From the NCBI GenBank assembly GCA_039096225.1, contig JBBPEB010000013.1, forward strand, positions 1,907,501 through 1,971,500: a stretch of DNA of 64,000 nt, written 5' to 3'. The position numbers and the translations under genes were made by a program. The notes under the pieces were generated by a model. That model ran no database searches. It was not told where the DNA came from and saw only the letters and a list, made by a program, of their open reading frames with translations. This stretch comes from Blastocystis sp. Blastoise. Its lineage: Eukaryota > Sar > Bigyra > Opalinata > Blastocystidae. Position 1 is the stretch's first letter. Each line of letters opens with the position of its first letter. Below are positions 1 through 17,810 of this stretch, piece after piece.

Positions 1-2122
1 AATTAATAGTTTTATCAATAAATCCATTTATAATAATTCAATGATTTTTATAATCTAAAGTTAAATAGTAGGCAGACTTTTTCTGTTTTAAGAAAATTCA
101 GTGGCGACTGACTTTGTATTAAAAGAATTACACTGTAAATTTCTTATAAAAAAAATTAACTTTATTTTCTTATAAAAAAAAGCAGCATTTTAAATACATA
201 TTCTGAATGAATTATTAGTATTTATATTTTATTTTTTATTCTAGCTATCTCAGGAAGTATATATCATCTCTGTAGTATTAATATTTTCTTTTTATTTGAA
301 ACTCAAAAACTTAATTGCAATTATATTCATATTTATTTGTATTTATAGGTTATTGACAGTACCTGAAGCTATTAGACAGTGATTCAATTGTGATAAAGTA
401 GTCAGAAGTATGCTAAACTAAGTATTGTAAATGTTGATAATTATTATTATTTTTATATAGGTTATTGATAATTGGAATGATTCAAGGTACTCTGAAAAGG
501 TATATGAACAGTTTCAAATCAAAATAAATTCAAGAAATTCAAAATGGGAGAGAATGGGAGATCATTTTTTTTTTGTTTATATTTATTATTTTATATTATT
601 TATTTATTTTAATTTAGGATATTAAATATACTACAATAATGTCATCTTGGGTTATTAAATATTCAAAATTAAGAAACAAAAACAAATACAAAAATTCTTA
701 TAGGTAAATATTTATACATATATATTTTTTATTTAATTTTGTTTTTTATTTAATTTATATTATTTTACAATGCTATTCTAATTATATTAACTTTAAATAT
801 ACTGAATATAGTTATTTTATTGTATATTTACAGTTAGTTCTATAGTTCAATATTTTATTATATATATATATATTACTTTTAATTATTAATAATATTTTTT
901 TAATAATATATTTTTTATAATAGTTTTTATCTTATTTATGGTTTATATAGGAAATTTTTAATTAACAAATGATGTTTAAAACAATTTTAATTGAATATGA
1001 TGGTATATATGTATACTTTTTTATTATTAAGAAGAATATATACATATATATACATTTTTTATTTAATATATATGAATATATTTATATTTATTTATATTTA
1101 GGTTTTTAAATAATATTATTATATACAAAAATAATAAAAAGTAAGATACAAAAGAAAGATGTTTTTTTAACAAAATTTATAATAATAGTATATATATATA
1201 TTAATTAAATAATACTTTACAGGTATATTCAAATGAACAAGCTAACAGAAATAGTGAGTTTTTATAGAAATTTATTATGTATCTGTCTTATTGAATCTAT
1301 AGAAAACCATATATATACACTATATATATTATTATAATTACCTTTTATCCTTTTATTATATTATTATTATTCTATAGTTTACAAATGTATTAAAATATAT
1401 ATTAAAATACATACTGAATCTGCTTCTATTACTACTATATTTAATTCATTATATAAAAATAAACAATATATTCTGTATATATATATCATTATTATCTTTA
1501 TTATAATCATAATCTTTAGTATCTATATAAATAGTATTTCAATACCTTCTTTGTCTTCTCAATTTTCTTATACTTAGTCTCTTGATAGTATTCCTTATTC
1601 TATATATCTATACAAAAACAATTAATGTCACTTACAGAAAGAGCTTTAAAATGAACACTATTATCATAAAGAATATTCGTTAATGAACACAATAAATGAA
1701 GATATAGATTATATTATTATTATGTATTCTTTTATTTATTATAATATTATTTATATAAATATAATAGTTACTCTTAATATATATATAGTCTCCTTAATTA
1801 CTGTCCTTATTCTATAGGTATGTCTCTTTTTCAATTCTTCTATATATAATCGTGAATAAAGCACTATTTGTTGAAGGTTAATAAACTGTATATTATTACT
1901 ATTATTATATTTTTTATTATTAACATAGTTTGTTAGAAACCGTTCTTTCTGTATTACTAAATCACAATTGGGGTGTTATTTAGATTGTAATAATAGTGAA
2001 ATGATTGTATATATATTATTATCATTATACCTATTTCTTAAATTATTATTATACTTAGTATACATATTATTTTTTATATGTATATATAGAGTCTGTTCTG
2101 TATATGTCTATGAATATTACAG
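1..2122. other. AT-rich stretch, no closed gene
   Basis: I see no supportable coding region here. The DNA is dominated by A/T runs with TATATA tracts and several AG acceptor-like sites. The first recognisable exportin-T exon starts just downstream. That protein family has roughly 230 more N-terminal residues than I can place, so small exons of the same gene may lie here (for example around 1240, 1815 and 1936). None of them could be linked in frame. Confidence 0.4.
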
Positions 2123-3562
2123 AATTACCATAAATATTTTGACTTATATATATCGAATTCATCTCATTTTATTAATGGCTTTTGTGAAGACTTTTATAAT
2201 ATATTCAATAAATAAGGTTGATGATAGCTATAGTATATTATTATTATTATTATTATTATATATAGATAATTGATAAAGGTATGAGTCTAGATGATAAGAT
2301 TAACTGTCTCATTCTACTCAATATATATCTTTTATATATTATTATTATTATTATTATTCTATATTTTATTATTATATTTAATACATTTATTTCTCTCCTT
2401 CTATATATACAACTATCTCTTCTTCTTTAACTTCTTACCTTCTATATATACTACTCTCTCTCCTTCTCTTTCTTTCTCTTCTCCTGTAGATATTGATATG
2501 GACTTCCTTGTTATTCTAGCGGAACTGATTAATATTATTGGATATGAACTGGCTCAATTTCATGTATTTATTAAGAATGATGTATATATTATATATAGCT
2601 ATTTATTATTATGTTTTATTATTCTATTTATTATTTTTATTTTCTACTTATTATCATTATTTTTTTTTTATTAATATTATTTTATCATTATATTTATTAT
2701 TCCATTTATTATACAGGCTGATAATCGTCTTGCATCTCTTCTTTCTATTTATTTCTCTATATCTCTCGATTTCCTTGGGAAAGTCACATTTTATCCCTCA
2801 CCCTGTGTATACCCTGTTCTTGAAATATTAATTATATCCTTTCATATTTATACTATTCTATTTTTATTCTATTTTAAATCTATTCTACTCGTTCTTTATT
2901 AATTTTCCTTCATTTCCACGATTATTGCAGTCATATTGAACAACCTTATTTCCTCTCTCTCTTCCCTTCTCTATCTCTTCTCCCTTCTGTCATGGACTCG
3001 ATTATTCAACAAATGATGTATATATATATTATTTATTTTATTTTATTTTATTTTATTTTATTTTATTTTATTTTATTTTATTTTATTTTATTTTATTTTA
3101 TTTTATTTTATTTTATTTTATTTTATTTTATTTTATTTTATTTTATTTTATTTATTTAAATTATTATTGATTCAATTAGAATCTACATAATATTATATAT
3201 ATATATAGGTTCCCTGAAAATTTTGATTTATCTGAAGATTTATCTCTTAACATTGATATATATGATTATCAAACAAAAGTTTATAAATTGGCACAAACTA
3301 TATTAAAGAATAATCCTACAAAAGTAGGTAGCTATGTTACATTACTCTTAGAACAACTTCAACAAAATCTTGCTGATCCCCGCGGGGATCACTCGAAATA
3401 TACATGGAGATATATAGAAGCTCTTTATCATTTAATATCTGTATTTGGAGACTCAACATTGAAGGGTATATAGCATTATTATTATAATGTTTATTATTAT
3501 TATTATTATTATTGTTTTTTTTTTTTTTATTATTATATCTAAATTGGTTGCATTACTTTTTT

Positions 3563-3616
<54 letters not shown>

Positions 3617-3776
3617 GATTCTATGGGTCCATTTGTTGTGAATATGTTAATGTGTTTCTCGAATAACCGCGATTATGCTGCCCATAAGCATGTGTTTGTT
3701 ATTTCTATTCTTGAAGAAACTATATATAGGTAAATATAGACTTATAATTATTATCACATTTATTATTATTTACTAT

Positions 3777-3835
<59 letters not shown>

Positions 3836-4229
3836 GTTATAGATATACAAATCTTCTTTCTTCAATGGAGAATACATATGACGTTTGTTTCTCTATATAT
3901 ATACTTGGTTTACAATGCCAAGAAAAAGGACTTATGAAGAGAAGTGGATATTTACTAAATAAATATATACATAAAATATTTATTACTGATGAACAACTAG
4001 AAGAACTATATACATTACTTAAGGTATGCATATATTATTATATGTATTATTATTATTATATTTGATATTATTATTATATTTATTATTATTATATAAGCCT
4101 TCTCTTCTTCTTTCTCCCTACCCTTCAGTACCTTCTTCACTACCCTTAGAATACTTATATATATTGTTTGAAATATGTTCATTCACACGTTTACTTCGAC
4201 AAGATTTTGATTTTCATAAGGTATATAAA

Positions 4230-4295
<66 letters not shown>

Positions 4296-5211
4296 GTTTA
4301 TATTTCAGCATATATATATACATATATATAGAGTTCTATTCGTTTCTGTATATCCAATATAAGTGCCTGTATTCATAACCAAAACCCCTCAAATAATAAT
4401 ATTTCTAATGAACAAATTATTCGTAATTATATATATTATTATTAAGATTATGATTATATTTTATATTTATATATTTGTAAATATTTATTATTATTATTAT
4501 TATTATATATACATATATATAGATGATTATATGACTTATATAATAAATTGTTTGACATCTATTCTTGATGGATTACAAACATTCAGTTCCCGCCAAATTG
4601 AGAATTCATCAGTCCCTCTTCCCCGCCAACCAGATTTAAATCCTTTTTATTTACATGTAAATGAAGAATTAATAGAGATTATGAATATGATTACTTCTCT
4701 CTCTTCTATATATATTAATACATTAGATGTATATGTACTTATTGTCAACTTATTAAAGAGTTATATTAATATTATGAAAAAAGAAATGTATTTTGTTTTA
4801 TTATTTATTTATAATATCTTAATAAAGCATATTATTATTATTATTATATATAACTATATATATAGTCTTCCTTTACTTCCTTCTCTGATCTCCTACCTAT
4901 TCTCTCTACCTACAAATCCTGATTCCTCTCTATATATAACAACTACCTCCCCAACACCCATTCAAACCCCTCCCACTACCGTCTCTACCCACTGCCTACC
5001 CACTACAGTCACCTTACCTCCCCTTTTAGGTCTTCAACTACTCTCACAAATTGTGGGTATGTATTGTGATTATTATTATTATTATTATGCATATTATTAT
5101 TATTTGTAATATTATTATTATAATATTTTATTATATATATAGGTCAATATAGATCTGATACCTATGATTCTATATATATACTACTTCCTCATCTCTCCTA
5201 TTATGTCATGA
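2123..5211 (+). CDS. Exportin-T (tRNA nuclear export receptor), ends unresolved
   Basis: Multi-exon HEAT-repeat karyopherin of the XPOT/Los1/PAUSED family, which carries mature tRNA out of the nucleus with Ran-GTP. Clear exons are 2490-2563, 2717-about 2790, about 2930-3014, 3209-3465, 3618-3729, 3843-4023, 4098-4220, 4523-about 4790, about 4864-5056 and 5143-5211. Diagnostic stretches in family order are IIDKGMSLDDKI (family: VVNKGMDPVDKM), DMDFLVILAELINIIG, FPENFDLSEDL, ILEETIYRYTNLLSSME, GLMKRSGYLLNKYIHK and ILDGLQTFSSRQ. The exons at 2123-2216 and 2266-about 2300 are weaker. The N-terminal third and about the last 200 residues of the family are not found; the frame stops at TGA 5209-5211. 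It may be a divergent gene with unseen terminal exons or a decaying copy. A 16-bp GC palindrome lies in the exon at 3375-3390. Confidence 0.72.
3031..3153. repeat. (TTTTA)n pentanucleotide array
   Basis: About 24 uninterrupted copies of TTTTA fill most of an intron of the exportin-T gene. Confidence 0.95.
3375..3390. repeat. GC-rich palindrome GATCCCCGCGGGGATC
   Basis: A perfect 16-bp palindrome inside an exportin-T exon, read as D-P-R-G-D. It is the longest GC run in its neighbourhood and a member of the CCCGCGGG family discussed in the findings. Confidence 0.9.
3565..3611. repeat. (TA)n intronic tract
   Basis: A pure TA run sits directly before the TTTATAG acceptor of the exportin-T exon that begins at 3618. 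A similar run lies at 3780-3830 in the next intron. Confidence 0.9.
4228..4294. repeat. (ATT)n microsatellite
   Basis: About 22 copies of ATT lie in the exportin-T intron that follows the exon ending at 4220. Confidence 0.9.
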
Positions 5212-7601
5212 ACAATTTCAACAACTATCAAAATGGCATATATTCATATTTATTATTATATACTTATACATATATATAGATTTTGAAAGTCAGATTATGC
5301 TGCAATTCTATTAATTTATATCCCTTCTCTTCAATTTATATCCCAATATATATATGAAGCCTGACATTCTTTACTATATGCCACTTTATTATACATATAT
5401 ATTTAAAGTATATTTTATTATTATTATTATTATTATTATTATAGGGTATGTATTGTATCAACTTGTTTTTTTAACTATACAATAACAGAAGAATATTAAA
5501 TAAAATGATGAAATAATAATAGCTAAAATATAGGAGCTATAAAAGAATTATATATAGGGGAAAATGAAGTTTATGTTTCTTATATATATACAGAAGATTA
5601 TATTTAGTTGTTTTAAATTAATGAAGCTATTAGTATATATAACTATTATTATTATTATTATTATTAATCTTACCTTCTTCTTAATCTATTATACTAAATC
5701 TATATCTTATTATTATTAGTATTATTTATATAAAATAAGCTTCTCTATCCATTCTTCTGTTAACTTCTCTTACAATCAATCGAACGAACGCTTTATGAAC
5801 ATAATAAACTGGAATAAAATATTATATATATTTAATTACTATTTCATGTTATTATTCTTTTTATTATCTACTAAATACTATATATATATTCGTTTATAAT
5901 ATTATTTTGTTTAATTTATTTATTTCTTCTTTTATTTTATATCATAAGAATATTAATTAGTTTATTATTAACGTTTCTAGCTAAATAAGTAAGAGGTTTA
6001 TACATATATAGTTTTGTTTATAGTAATATTTTTTTTACACTTTAATTTCTATTAATACTCTTTGAATTGATTCACTAAAAACTTATTTCTTTATACATTC
6101 ATTTCTACAAGTATGTAGCAATAAAAAGAACCAGTAATTATTCATAAAAAATATTTTTAAAGAATTAGTCAATCAGTTTGTAAAAGTATATCAGATTTAA
6201 CATTTTCTTTTTTTAAATGACCTAACTATCATAATGAAGCAGTATATAATTAATATAATTACACAATTAAACACAATATGGTTTTCATTGTGTTCAAAAT
6301 TGGTCATTGCTCTTTCAGTGACCTAATTTTACTTACCATAACACAAAAATAAAAATAATAGTCATTGATTATAAATAGACAGTAACATTTAAACTATGTT
6401 AACTTTTTAGTATTCAGTCTCTCAAGAGATAAAAAAAGAGAAACCACTGAGGGGGTAAAATTAAAATTTGTTTTTATGTAGTGAAATTTTTTACAAATTC
6501 CGTTTTGGGGCTGGATTTTAATTTTTTTTATAAAAGATTTTCACATAATTTTTTTATTTATTAAATATTGTGTTGTTGCTGTTTTTGAATTATGATGTTA
6601 TCATTTATGACTCAAACAAATAGAAGATGAGCACAATGTTTTTCTTGGATTAAGTTAGGACTTCGTCTTTAGTGCTCTACTGAACAGGAATGACTTGGTT
6701 TGAAAGTTGTCTTCTTCTAGCTGGTGGTCCTTGAAGTATAATCGGTTCTTGATGTGTGTGTTCAAGGTATGCTATTTATTATTATTATATTTTTATCATT
6801 TTTATTTTAAACTTTTTATAGTCTTTCAGAATAGTTTTGAAACTAAAGATGAGGTGGCGCTTGATGTGTTTGTAAAAGGCATGCTATTTATTATTATTAT
6901 ATTTTTGATCAATTCTATGATTTGTGTTTGTAAAAGGCTGTCAGAACTGGTATAGAATTAGAAGGGACGATTGCTTTTGATATATTCTATATAAGCTACT
7001 TTATTTATTATTATTATATTATCAACATTTCTATAATTACATTTTTATAGCTACTCAAAATGGTCAAAAAACAATGCTTTGGGATGGCTGTTAAACATAT
7101 TAAAATACTATGTTAATTTATTAATTATTTATTTATTATTTTTGTATTTTGTTATTTTTATTGTTATTTTATTATACTACAATTGAGATGAAAATGAGTT
7201 GTTTTGAGAATAAAAAAGAATCTTAATTAAATGTAAATGACTTCTAAAATAACTTATTAGACCCTGTTAATGTGTCATTAATACCCACTTTACGCTAAAT
7301 AAGAGTAAATATGTGTTTTTATTTCGCGTGTTTATGTTCGTCAAGAGGCAAAAAGTGGTGTTGTTTCCGCCAAAAATATTTCTGAAACTGCTTCTTAAAA
7401 AAAATTGTTCACAGTCAAAAATGGTCCTCGAAGCGCCGGTTGGTGGTAACCTTTCCGTCGGTATGTGGTTTTTCCAGCACCAGGCGGTGGTTGTTTTTGA
7501 GGCTGTCTGTGGTGGTCCAAGCGCCACTTTGCTAAACAACAAAAACCTGCCTACAAGTGATAAATAAAAATGAATATATATATATAATTAAAAAAAAATA
7601 T
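5212..7601. other. Intergenic region with a decayed repeat and a GC-richer island
   Basis: No closed gene found. It holds (ATT)n at 5642-5665, a threefold degenerate unit at about 6735-7020, and a GC-richer island at about 7310-7560. From 5212 to 6600 I see only A/T-rich sequence. Confidence 0.5.
6735..7020 (+). pseudogene. Threefold degenerate unit, possible exon relics
   Basis: Three related copies run CTTGATGTG(T)..., then GGYATGC, then TATTTATTATTATTATATTTTT. They end near 6795, 6902 and 7021. Copy 1 has GTATGC at the possible splice donor and copy 2 has GCATGC; copy 3 is more decayed. In the shared frame copies 1 to 3 read LDVCVQ, LDVFVK and FDIFY, and copy 1 carries a TAA. This suggests tandem duplicated exons of a lost gene. 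I do not recognise the protein. Confidence 0.35.
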
Positions 7602-10268
7602 TTAATTACTTGTAAATACTTCAAAATCGATTAGATCAAATTCATTTCTTTCATTTGGCTTATTGGTATCGATAAAGAAACTGCTTCCTAATTCAGGATA
7701 AGGATGAATATATTCAGGATTATCTTCACACATATAGTGTATTTTTACACTTGTAAATCGATCCTGATTTTTTTGAGTTACTAAAAACAAAAACCTGCAA
7801 AAAGAAAGTTCAGCATTTGGATCATTACTCATTAAGGCATTATTAAATCGTTTTGGATTCACATTTAATTTAGTATAATTATATCCATGAGGATTTGTTA
7901 ATGAAAATAAAAAGGCTTTTGAATCTATTCTCCATCCTACACCTTCTATATATATAATAATAGATATAATAGTGTATTTATTATAGAATAATAGTTGATA
8001 GTATAATAATAGATAATATAATAATAGATAATATAATAGTATATCAATAGTATATAATAGTTAATAATATAATAGTATATAATAATATATAAATAGTATA
8101 TAATATAATAAAAAACAGACTTCTTTCAGGTCTTGTATCATCTATATGATTCTTTCCCCAGCCAACACTAGTATATCCTCCAAATATATACGATTGACCA
8201 TCTTTTCTTTTTCCTTGTATAATCACTAATGATTCTTTATCATCACATTTCTCATGCCATTTCTTTATACTCCTATTCTCATCAGAACATCTATATATAT
8301 TAATATAATAATATAATATATAATATAATATAATATAATATAATATAACAGAATATAATATAATATAATATAATATAATATAATATAATATAATATAATA
8401 TAATATAATATAATATAATATAATATAATATAATATAATATAATATAATATAACAGAATATAATATAATATAATATAATATAATATAATATAATATTACC
8501 TATATAATAATTTCCATTGTTTATTTCCTTTAAACCATTTACTTATTTCAATACCCATTTCTTTAGTAATAAGATAAGAATTTGGTAAATATAAATAAGG
8601 ATTTGGTATTAATTCATAGACTTCATATTCATCAACAGTAAAATAATTAAATTCCTCTCTTCCAGCTGTGTTCGTAAATAAAGATCGGAATTGAGGAGTA
8701 AGAATATGAGAATATACATCATTGTTACCATTAACATAACTATTGTTATTATTATGACAATAATCTGAAATAGACATATTGAAGAAATTTGGACCACTAT
8801 CTTTATAACAATATAATGCACTAGTTGGCTTCAAAATATCATATTTAGTAGGAGGAATATTATGTTCATTACTTAATGTAAATAAGAAAGACCCACTATC
8901 AAATTTATAATCTACATATATATGTATTTATTTTGATTATGATTATTTATATATATATACTATCATCACTTCTAGATTCCCAATATTGAGTAGTATATCC
9001 TCCAAATATATTAATCTTATTATCATGACCTATATGTTTAATAATAGTTACAGTAGGACATTTATGATCACAGTATTTATGGAACTCACTTGCAGAATAA
9101 TTATATTCACTTGCTCTATATTTATTAATATTTATATTATTATAATTATGTATATATAGATGATTATATATAATAATAAATAATAATATATAGTAATATC
9201 AACCTACCTAAATAATAATTTCCATTGTTTTTCATTTCCAAGCCAATTATTAAGAGTATTTATATAATTACTATTTCCATTCAAAATAACACTGTTCACA
9301 AAATTAGTATTTTTTGATATACTGTAAGACATTGAATTACATATTTGATTATGTTTATATAACATCGAAGATTCTGAAGAAGTAGCAACTTTGATTTCTT
9401 TCACAATATTTTGTTCTACTAGATTCATATTTCTAGAAGAATTATTCATAATATCTTTAACTTCATTATAAGCAGTATTCATAGATTTAACATCATTCAT
9501 AATAGTAATACTATTCGCAGTAAGTAATTGATAATCTATTACTAGTTCTTCAACCTTATCTTTTATTATATTAGAATCATTTCTCAGTTGACTATTATTC
9601 ATAACTATCTGATTGATATCATTTTTAATATTCTTAATTTGATCTGTATCTTGTTTAATAAGAGACATACATTTCATCTGTGTATCATTTTGTTGTTTTA
9701 AAGTGTTCTTCAATTCATCACTATCCTTTTCAATTTTCTTCATCTCATTTCTTAATTCATTATTCTCATCACTTATCCTATTCATTTTAGTAAGTAATTG
9801 AACAATATTTCTATTCATTGTTTCCATATTGTTATTCATATTCGTAATCTCCTTCTTTATGAACTTTATATCATCGATTGGACCATTAGAATCATTGTTT
9901 CCAGTAGAGAGAACACTCAACTTCTTCAATAACTGACTAGGAGTCTTCACTTCATAAAATTCAAAGTCTTCTTTCAATTCTTCAAGTTCTTGTCTCGATT
10001 TCAAATCAAGATAAATTGGTTTTCCATTCATATATTCAATAATCAAATCTAAATTTCGATCGTCTCTTCCAATATAAACTCCATTCTTCTCAGGATTAGC
10101 TCTCTTCAACCATGATCTATAGAACCAACTACTATTCCAGAGAATTTTAAGCCTTTCTACAGAAATCCTACAACGTAATTGCTCGTTATCACCAAAAAAA
10201 ACAATATAGCCCTTATCAACACAAGGATAATTATCCATATGTTTCTCCTGTTCCAAATTACGAGTCAT
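7602..10268 (-). CDS. BTB/coiled-coil protein with two TLDc domains
   Basis: Five exons (10268-9208, 9115-8961, 8911-8500, 8290-8121, 7945-7602) close exactly to 713 codons plus TAA. Residues about 14-110 form a BTB/T1-type fold (VERLKILWNSSWFYRSWL...). Residues about 130-290 are a long coiled coil rich in N, M, I and K heptads. Then come two TLDc domains in tandem. The first starts at QWKLLFRASEYNYSASEFHK with the IFGGYTTQYW core. The second starts at QWKLLYRCSDENRSIKKWHE with the IFGGYTSVGW core and ends DLIDFEVF, the typical TLDc terminus. Both TLDc domains are interrupted at the same point, WKLL(F/Y)R, by a phase-2 intron, and again by a phase-1 intron after the GGYT block, which implies internal duplication. 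TLDc proteins act in oxidative-stress resistance and V-ATPase regulation; the role of this BTB form is not known. It probably binds a cullin or oligomerises through BTB. Confidence 0.88.
8296..8497. repeat. (TAATA)n pentanucleotide array with two identical interruptions
   Basis: An AATAT/TAATA array fills the intron between the two TLDc domains. The same interruption, TATAACAGAATATAA, occurs near 8345 and again near 8450, suggesting array duplication. Confidence 0.9.
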
Positions 10269-11505
10269 CTGAAACAGTTTAATGAAAAGAAAAATATTAT
10301 TTTAAATATTATAACATTTTTCTTTACTAGCTTCTGTTTACAAAATAGTCTTTTAATAATTCTTTGGATCATCAATAATTCATAGTTTTTATTCAATAAA
10401 ATATAAACTATTACATAATTTAAATTCTGGTAATTAAGTATGATTAAAAACTGAGAAAGAATGGCAAGTGTCTTCTATAGAATCACATCGAATGGAACAA
10501 CATTTCTTATTATAATATTTATGAATAAAGACCATTATTCTAACTCATAGTTATAGTATATATATATAAACGTTCTTGAGTAATATAATATTTAAACTAT
10601 TGTTTGATGTTTTGCAAATAAGAGGGGCTATTCAAGCATTTCAATCCATTCATTTATTGAAATGAAATGATGTATTGTGAATTATAACATTAAGATTGAT
10701 TTAGTACTTTCAATCATTTTTAATATAATGTGAGAATAATATATATTGATTTTATTTGAAGAATCTAATTAACGCCCAGAACTATCATTATATCAATAGT
10801 TTTTGTGTATATATCTCTATTCTTTGTTTTTATTCTCGCTTATATTGTTCATAAATCTATGAATAAGAATAGTTTGTGGTTTTCTTTTTAATAAAGAGCA
10901 ATGTATCATTTTTACTGGGACAAATCAATTCAGTATGGATAGTATCACATATGTTATTGTGCGTAGTAGTATTCTTTTAAGCATAGTCAAGAAATTAATA
11001 AAAATTCGGGAAATTATCATCTTTTCTTAACATATAATTACTACTAGTGTTCTTCATTTCAAATGAATTCTCATGATTTGTATCTAAATCAAAAATTCAA
11101 AGAACGTACAGTGTAAATTCACCAAGAATCTTTTCAAAAAATACTAGACAATAAAGAAAACCTTTTGATTAATTAATGGAGTTAAAATTAAGCAGAAGAT
11201 CTTCTTTCCTATTTCCAGAATAATGTAAGATATAAACGAATTAATGAAAGAAAAAAAGAATAGTATCAAAACTTTCTAAGACATAATCACAGGAAAACCA
11301 TTTCATTTCAGTGTTTCTCTATTTATCTCCATGATTTATTTCAACTGAAAAAGGAGCAAGTTTTGAATTGACGTTCTTTGGATGACTTTTTTTTATTGCT
11401 TTATGTTTTTATAAAAAATTATTGGATAAGTAATCACATATTTAAAGTATACTTAATTTCACTAAAATATTTGTGATCATAGTATACATATAGTTCAATT
11501 GAGTC
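10269..11505. other. Intergenic region between divergent genes
   Basis: About 1.2 kb separates the divergently transcribed BTB-TLDc (-) and BTB-LRR (+) genes. It is less TA-repetitive than the introns. It must contain both promoters, but I see no motif I can name. Confidence 0.5.
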
Positions 11506-15726
<4,221 letters not shown>

Positions 15727-16446
15727 TACTAAATAATTTATATATATTTAATTTTTAATAAAATACAACGTTCCTATTTCAAATTATTATTCTATTGTAT
15801 TATATATATATATATTTAAATATACATAAGAATATATTTTACATATAATTTTTTATTAATAATTGTGTTCGTTTTGTTATTTTTTATAATTTACATTTTG
15901 AAAGATTATGTATAATTAAAAAAATATATTATTTATTATTCTTTTCTATCAAATTGTGAATAAATAAAACATTTTCAATTTGCTATTGAGTATTAAACAA
16001 GATTCATAAAATCTTGTAGTTAATAATAGCATATCTGTTTTAGATTTTTATCGTAAGAGCTTTTAAGATCAAATATCTACCAACTACAAAGCATTCTTGA
16101 CTCTTTAACATATTTGATTCCCATATTTTCTTCTGTTCAGTCAATTAATCTAAAAGAAAACAAATATTTCAAATATATGACAGAATTGAAAAGTATTAAC
16201 GTAGAAATAAATATATTAAAATGAAAATAATATGCAATTCATGATCATTATTTTCGTGAATTACAAATAGAATAGATTAACCAATAGAGTGATATGTATA
16301 AAAGTATATAAACATTACTAGATCAGAACAAACTAAAATACCAAAAGCTTTTCAACAAGAAATGAATGTTATTAATTTTTTAAGTAAATTTGTAAAAGAA
16401 AATTTTTTACATTTTTATTTTTATAATTTTATAAATAAAATAATAA
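15727..16446. other. Intergenic region
   Basis: About 0.7 kb upstream of the alcohol dehydrogenase gene. It contains no open frame I can support and no nameable motif. Confidence 0.5.
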
Positions 16447-17035
16447 ATGTATGCTTACTTGGATACACATTCTGAGGATAGATTCCTGAAGTTTGGAGAA
16501 GGATACAATCCGACACCAGGTGACAATGAAATTAAGATTCGTGTTACTGCGTGTGGTATTTGTCGTACAGATTTACATATAATTGATCGTGAGTTGAATG
16601 AACCTAGAGAGAATGTTATTCCTGGTATTAAAAAATATGGTTTATAAGTTTTAATGATTTTATAGGTCATCAAATAGTAGGTATTGTGATGGAATTAGGA
16701 AAAAACGTGACATCTTTGAGTATTGGGCAGAAAGTGGGTATTCCATGGTTAGGAAAATGTTGTAACGAGTGTGAATTCTGTAAGAGTGGTAAAGAGAATC
16801 TTTGTGATAAATCAGAGTATATATTAAAGTTAATTAGTATTATAATATTGAAGATATACTGGTTATCAACGTAATGGTGGTATGAGTGAGTACTGCGTAG
16901 CAGATGCAGACTTCTGTTTTCCTATTCCAAATCATTATCCAGATGTTCAAGTATTTTTTCCACTTTTAACATTTTTTCTATTGTTTATTATTATTTTTTT
17001 GAATAATATTTCAATGATTCTTATGTGAACATTCG

Positions 17036-17077
<42 letters not shown>

Positions 17078-17777
17078 GCTGCTCCATTATTATGTGCAGG
17101 ATTAATAGGATATAGAGCACTACAGAAAATCCCTAAAGACGCGAAATCTATAGGATTTTATGGATTTGGATCTTCAGCACATATTCTTACACAAGTATAT
17201 ATATATATATATATTCTTATTTGATATATTCTTATGTTTATTTATTATTTTTTTAGTTTTTTTATATTTCTTTTTTTAATTTTTCTAGTTTATCTTTATT
17301 ATTTATTATATATATATGTATTTTATTTTCTATTAATTTGCTTCATAATACAATATATTTGATTCTATCATCCTATTCTATATATAGGTATGTAATTATT
17401 GTCATCAAGATGTATATGCATTCACCAGGAATGGAGATCAGAAAAAACAAAATTTTGCACTATCATTAGGTATATATATATATATATATTCTATATTCTT
17501 ATACATATATATTCTATATTCTATTCTATATTCTATATTTATATTCTTATATATATATTCGATATTCTATATTCTATATGCTTTTATATATATATATATT
17601 CTAATCTTATATGTATATATAAATGTAATACTATTCTATAGGTGCGAAATGGGCTGGTGGTAGTGATGAGTTCCCGCCAATTCCTTTGGATGCCGCCATT
17701 ATATTTGCATCTGAAGGTAAAACACTAATAAATGCTCTTAAAGCAGTGAAGAAAGGAGGATGCGTCATTTGTGCTGG

Positions 17778-17810
<33 letters not shown>

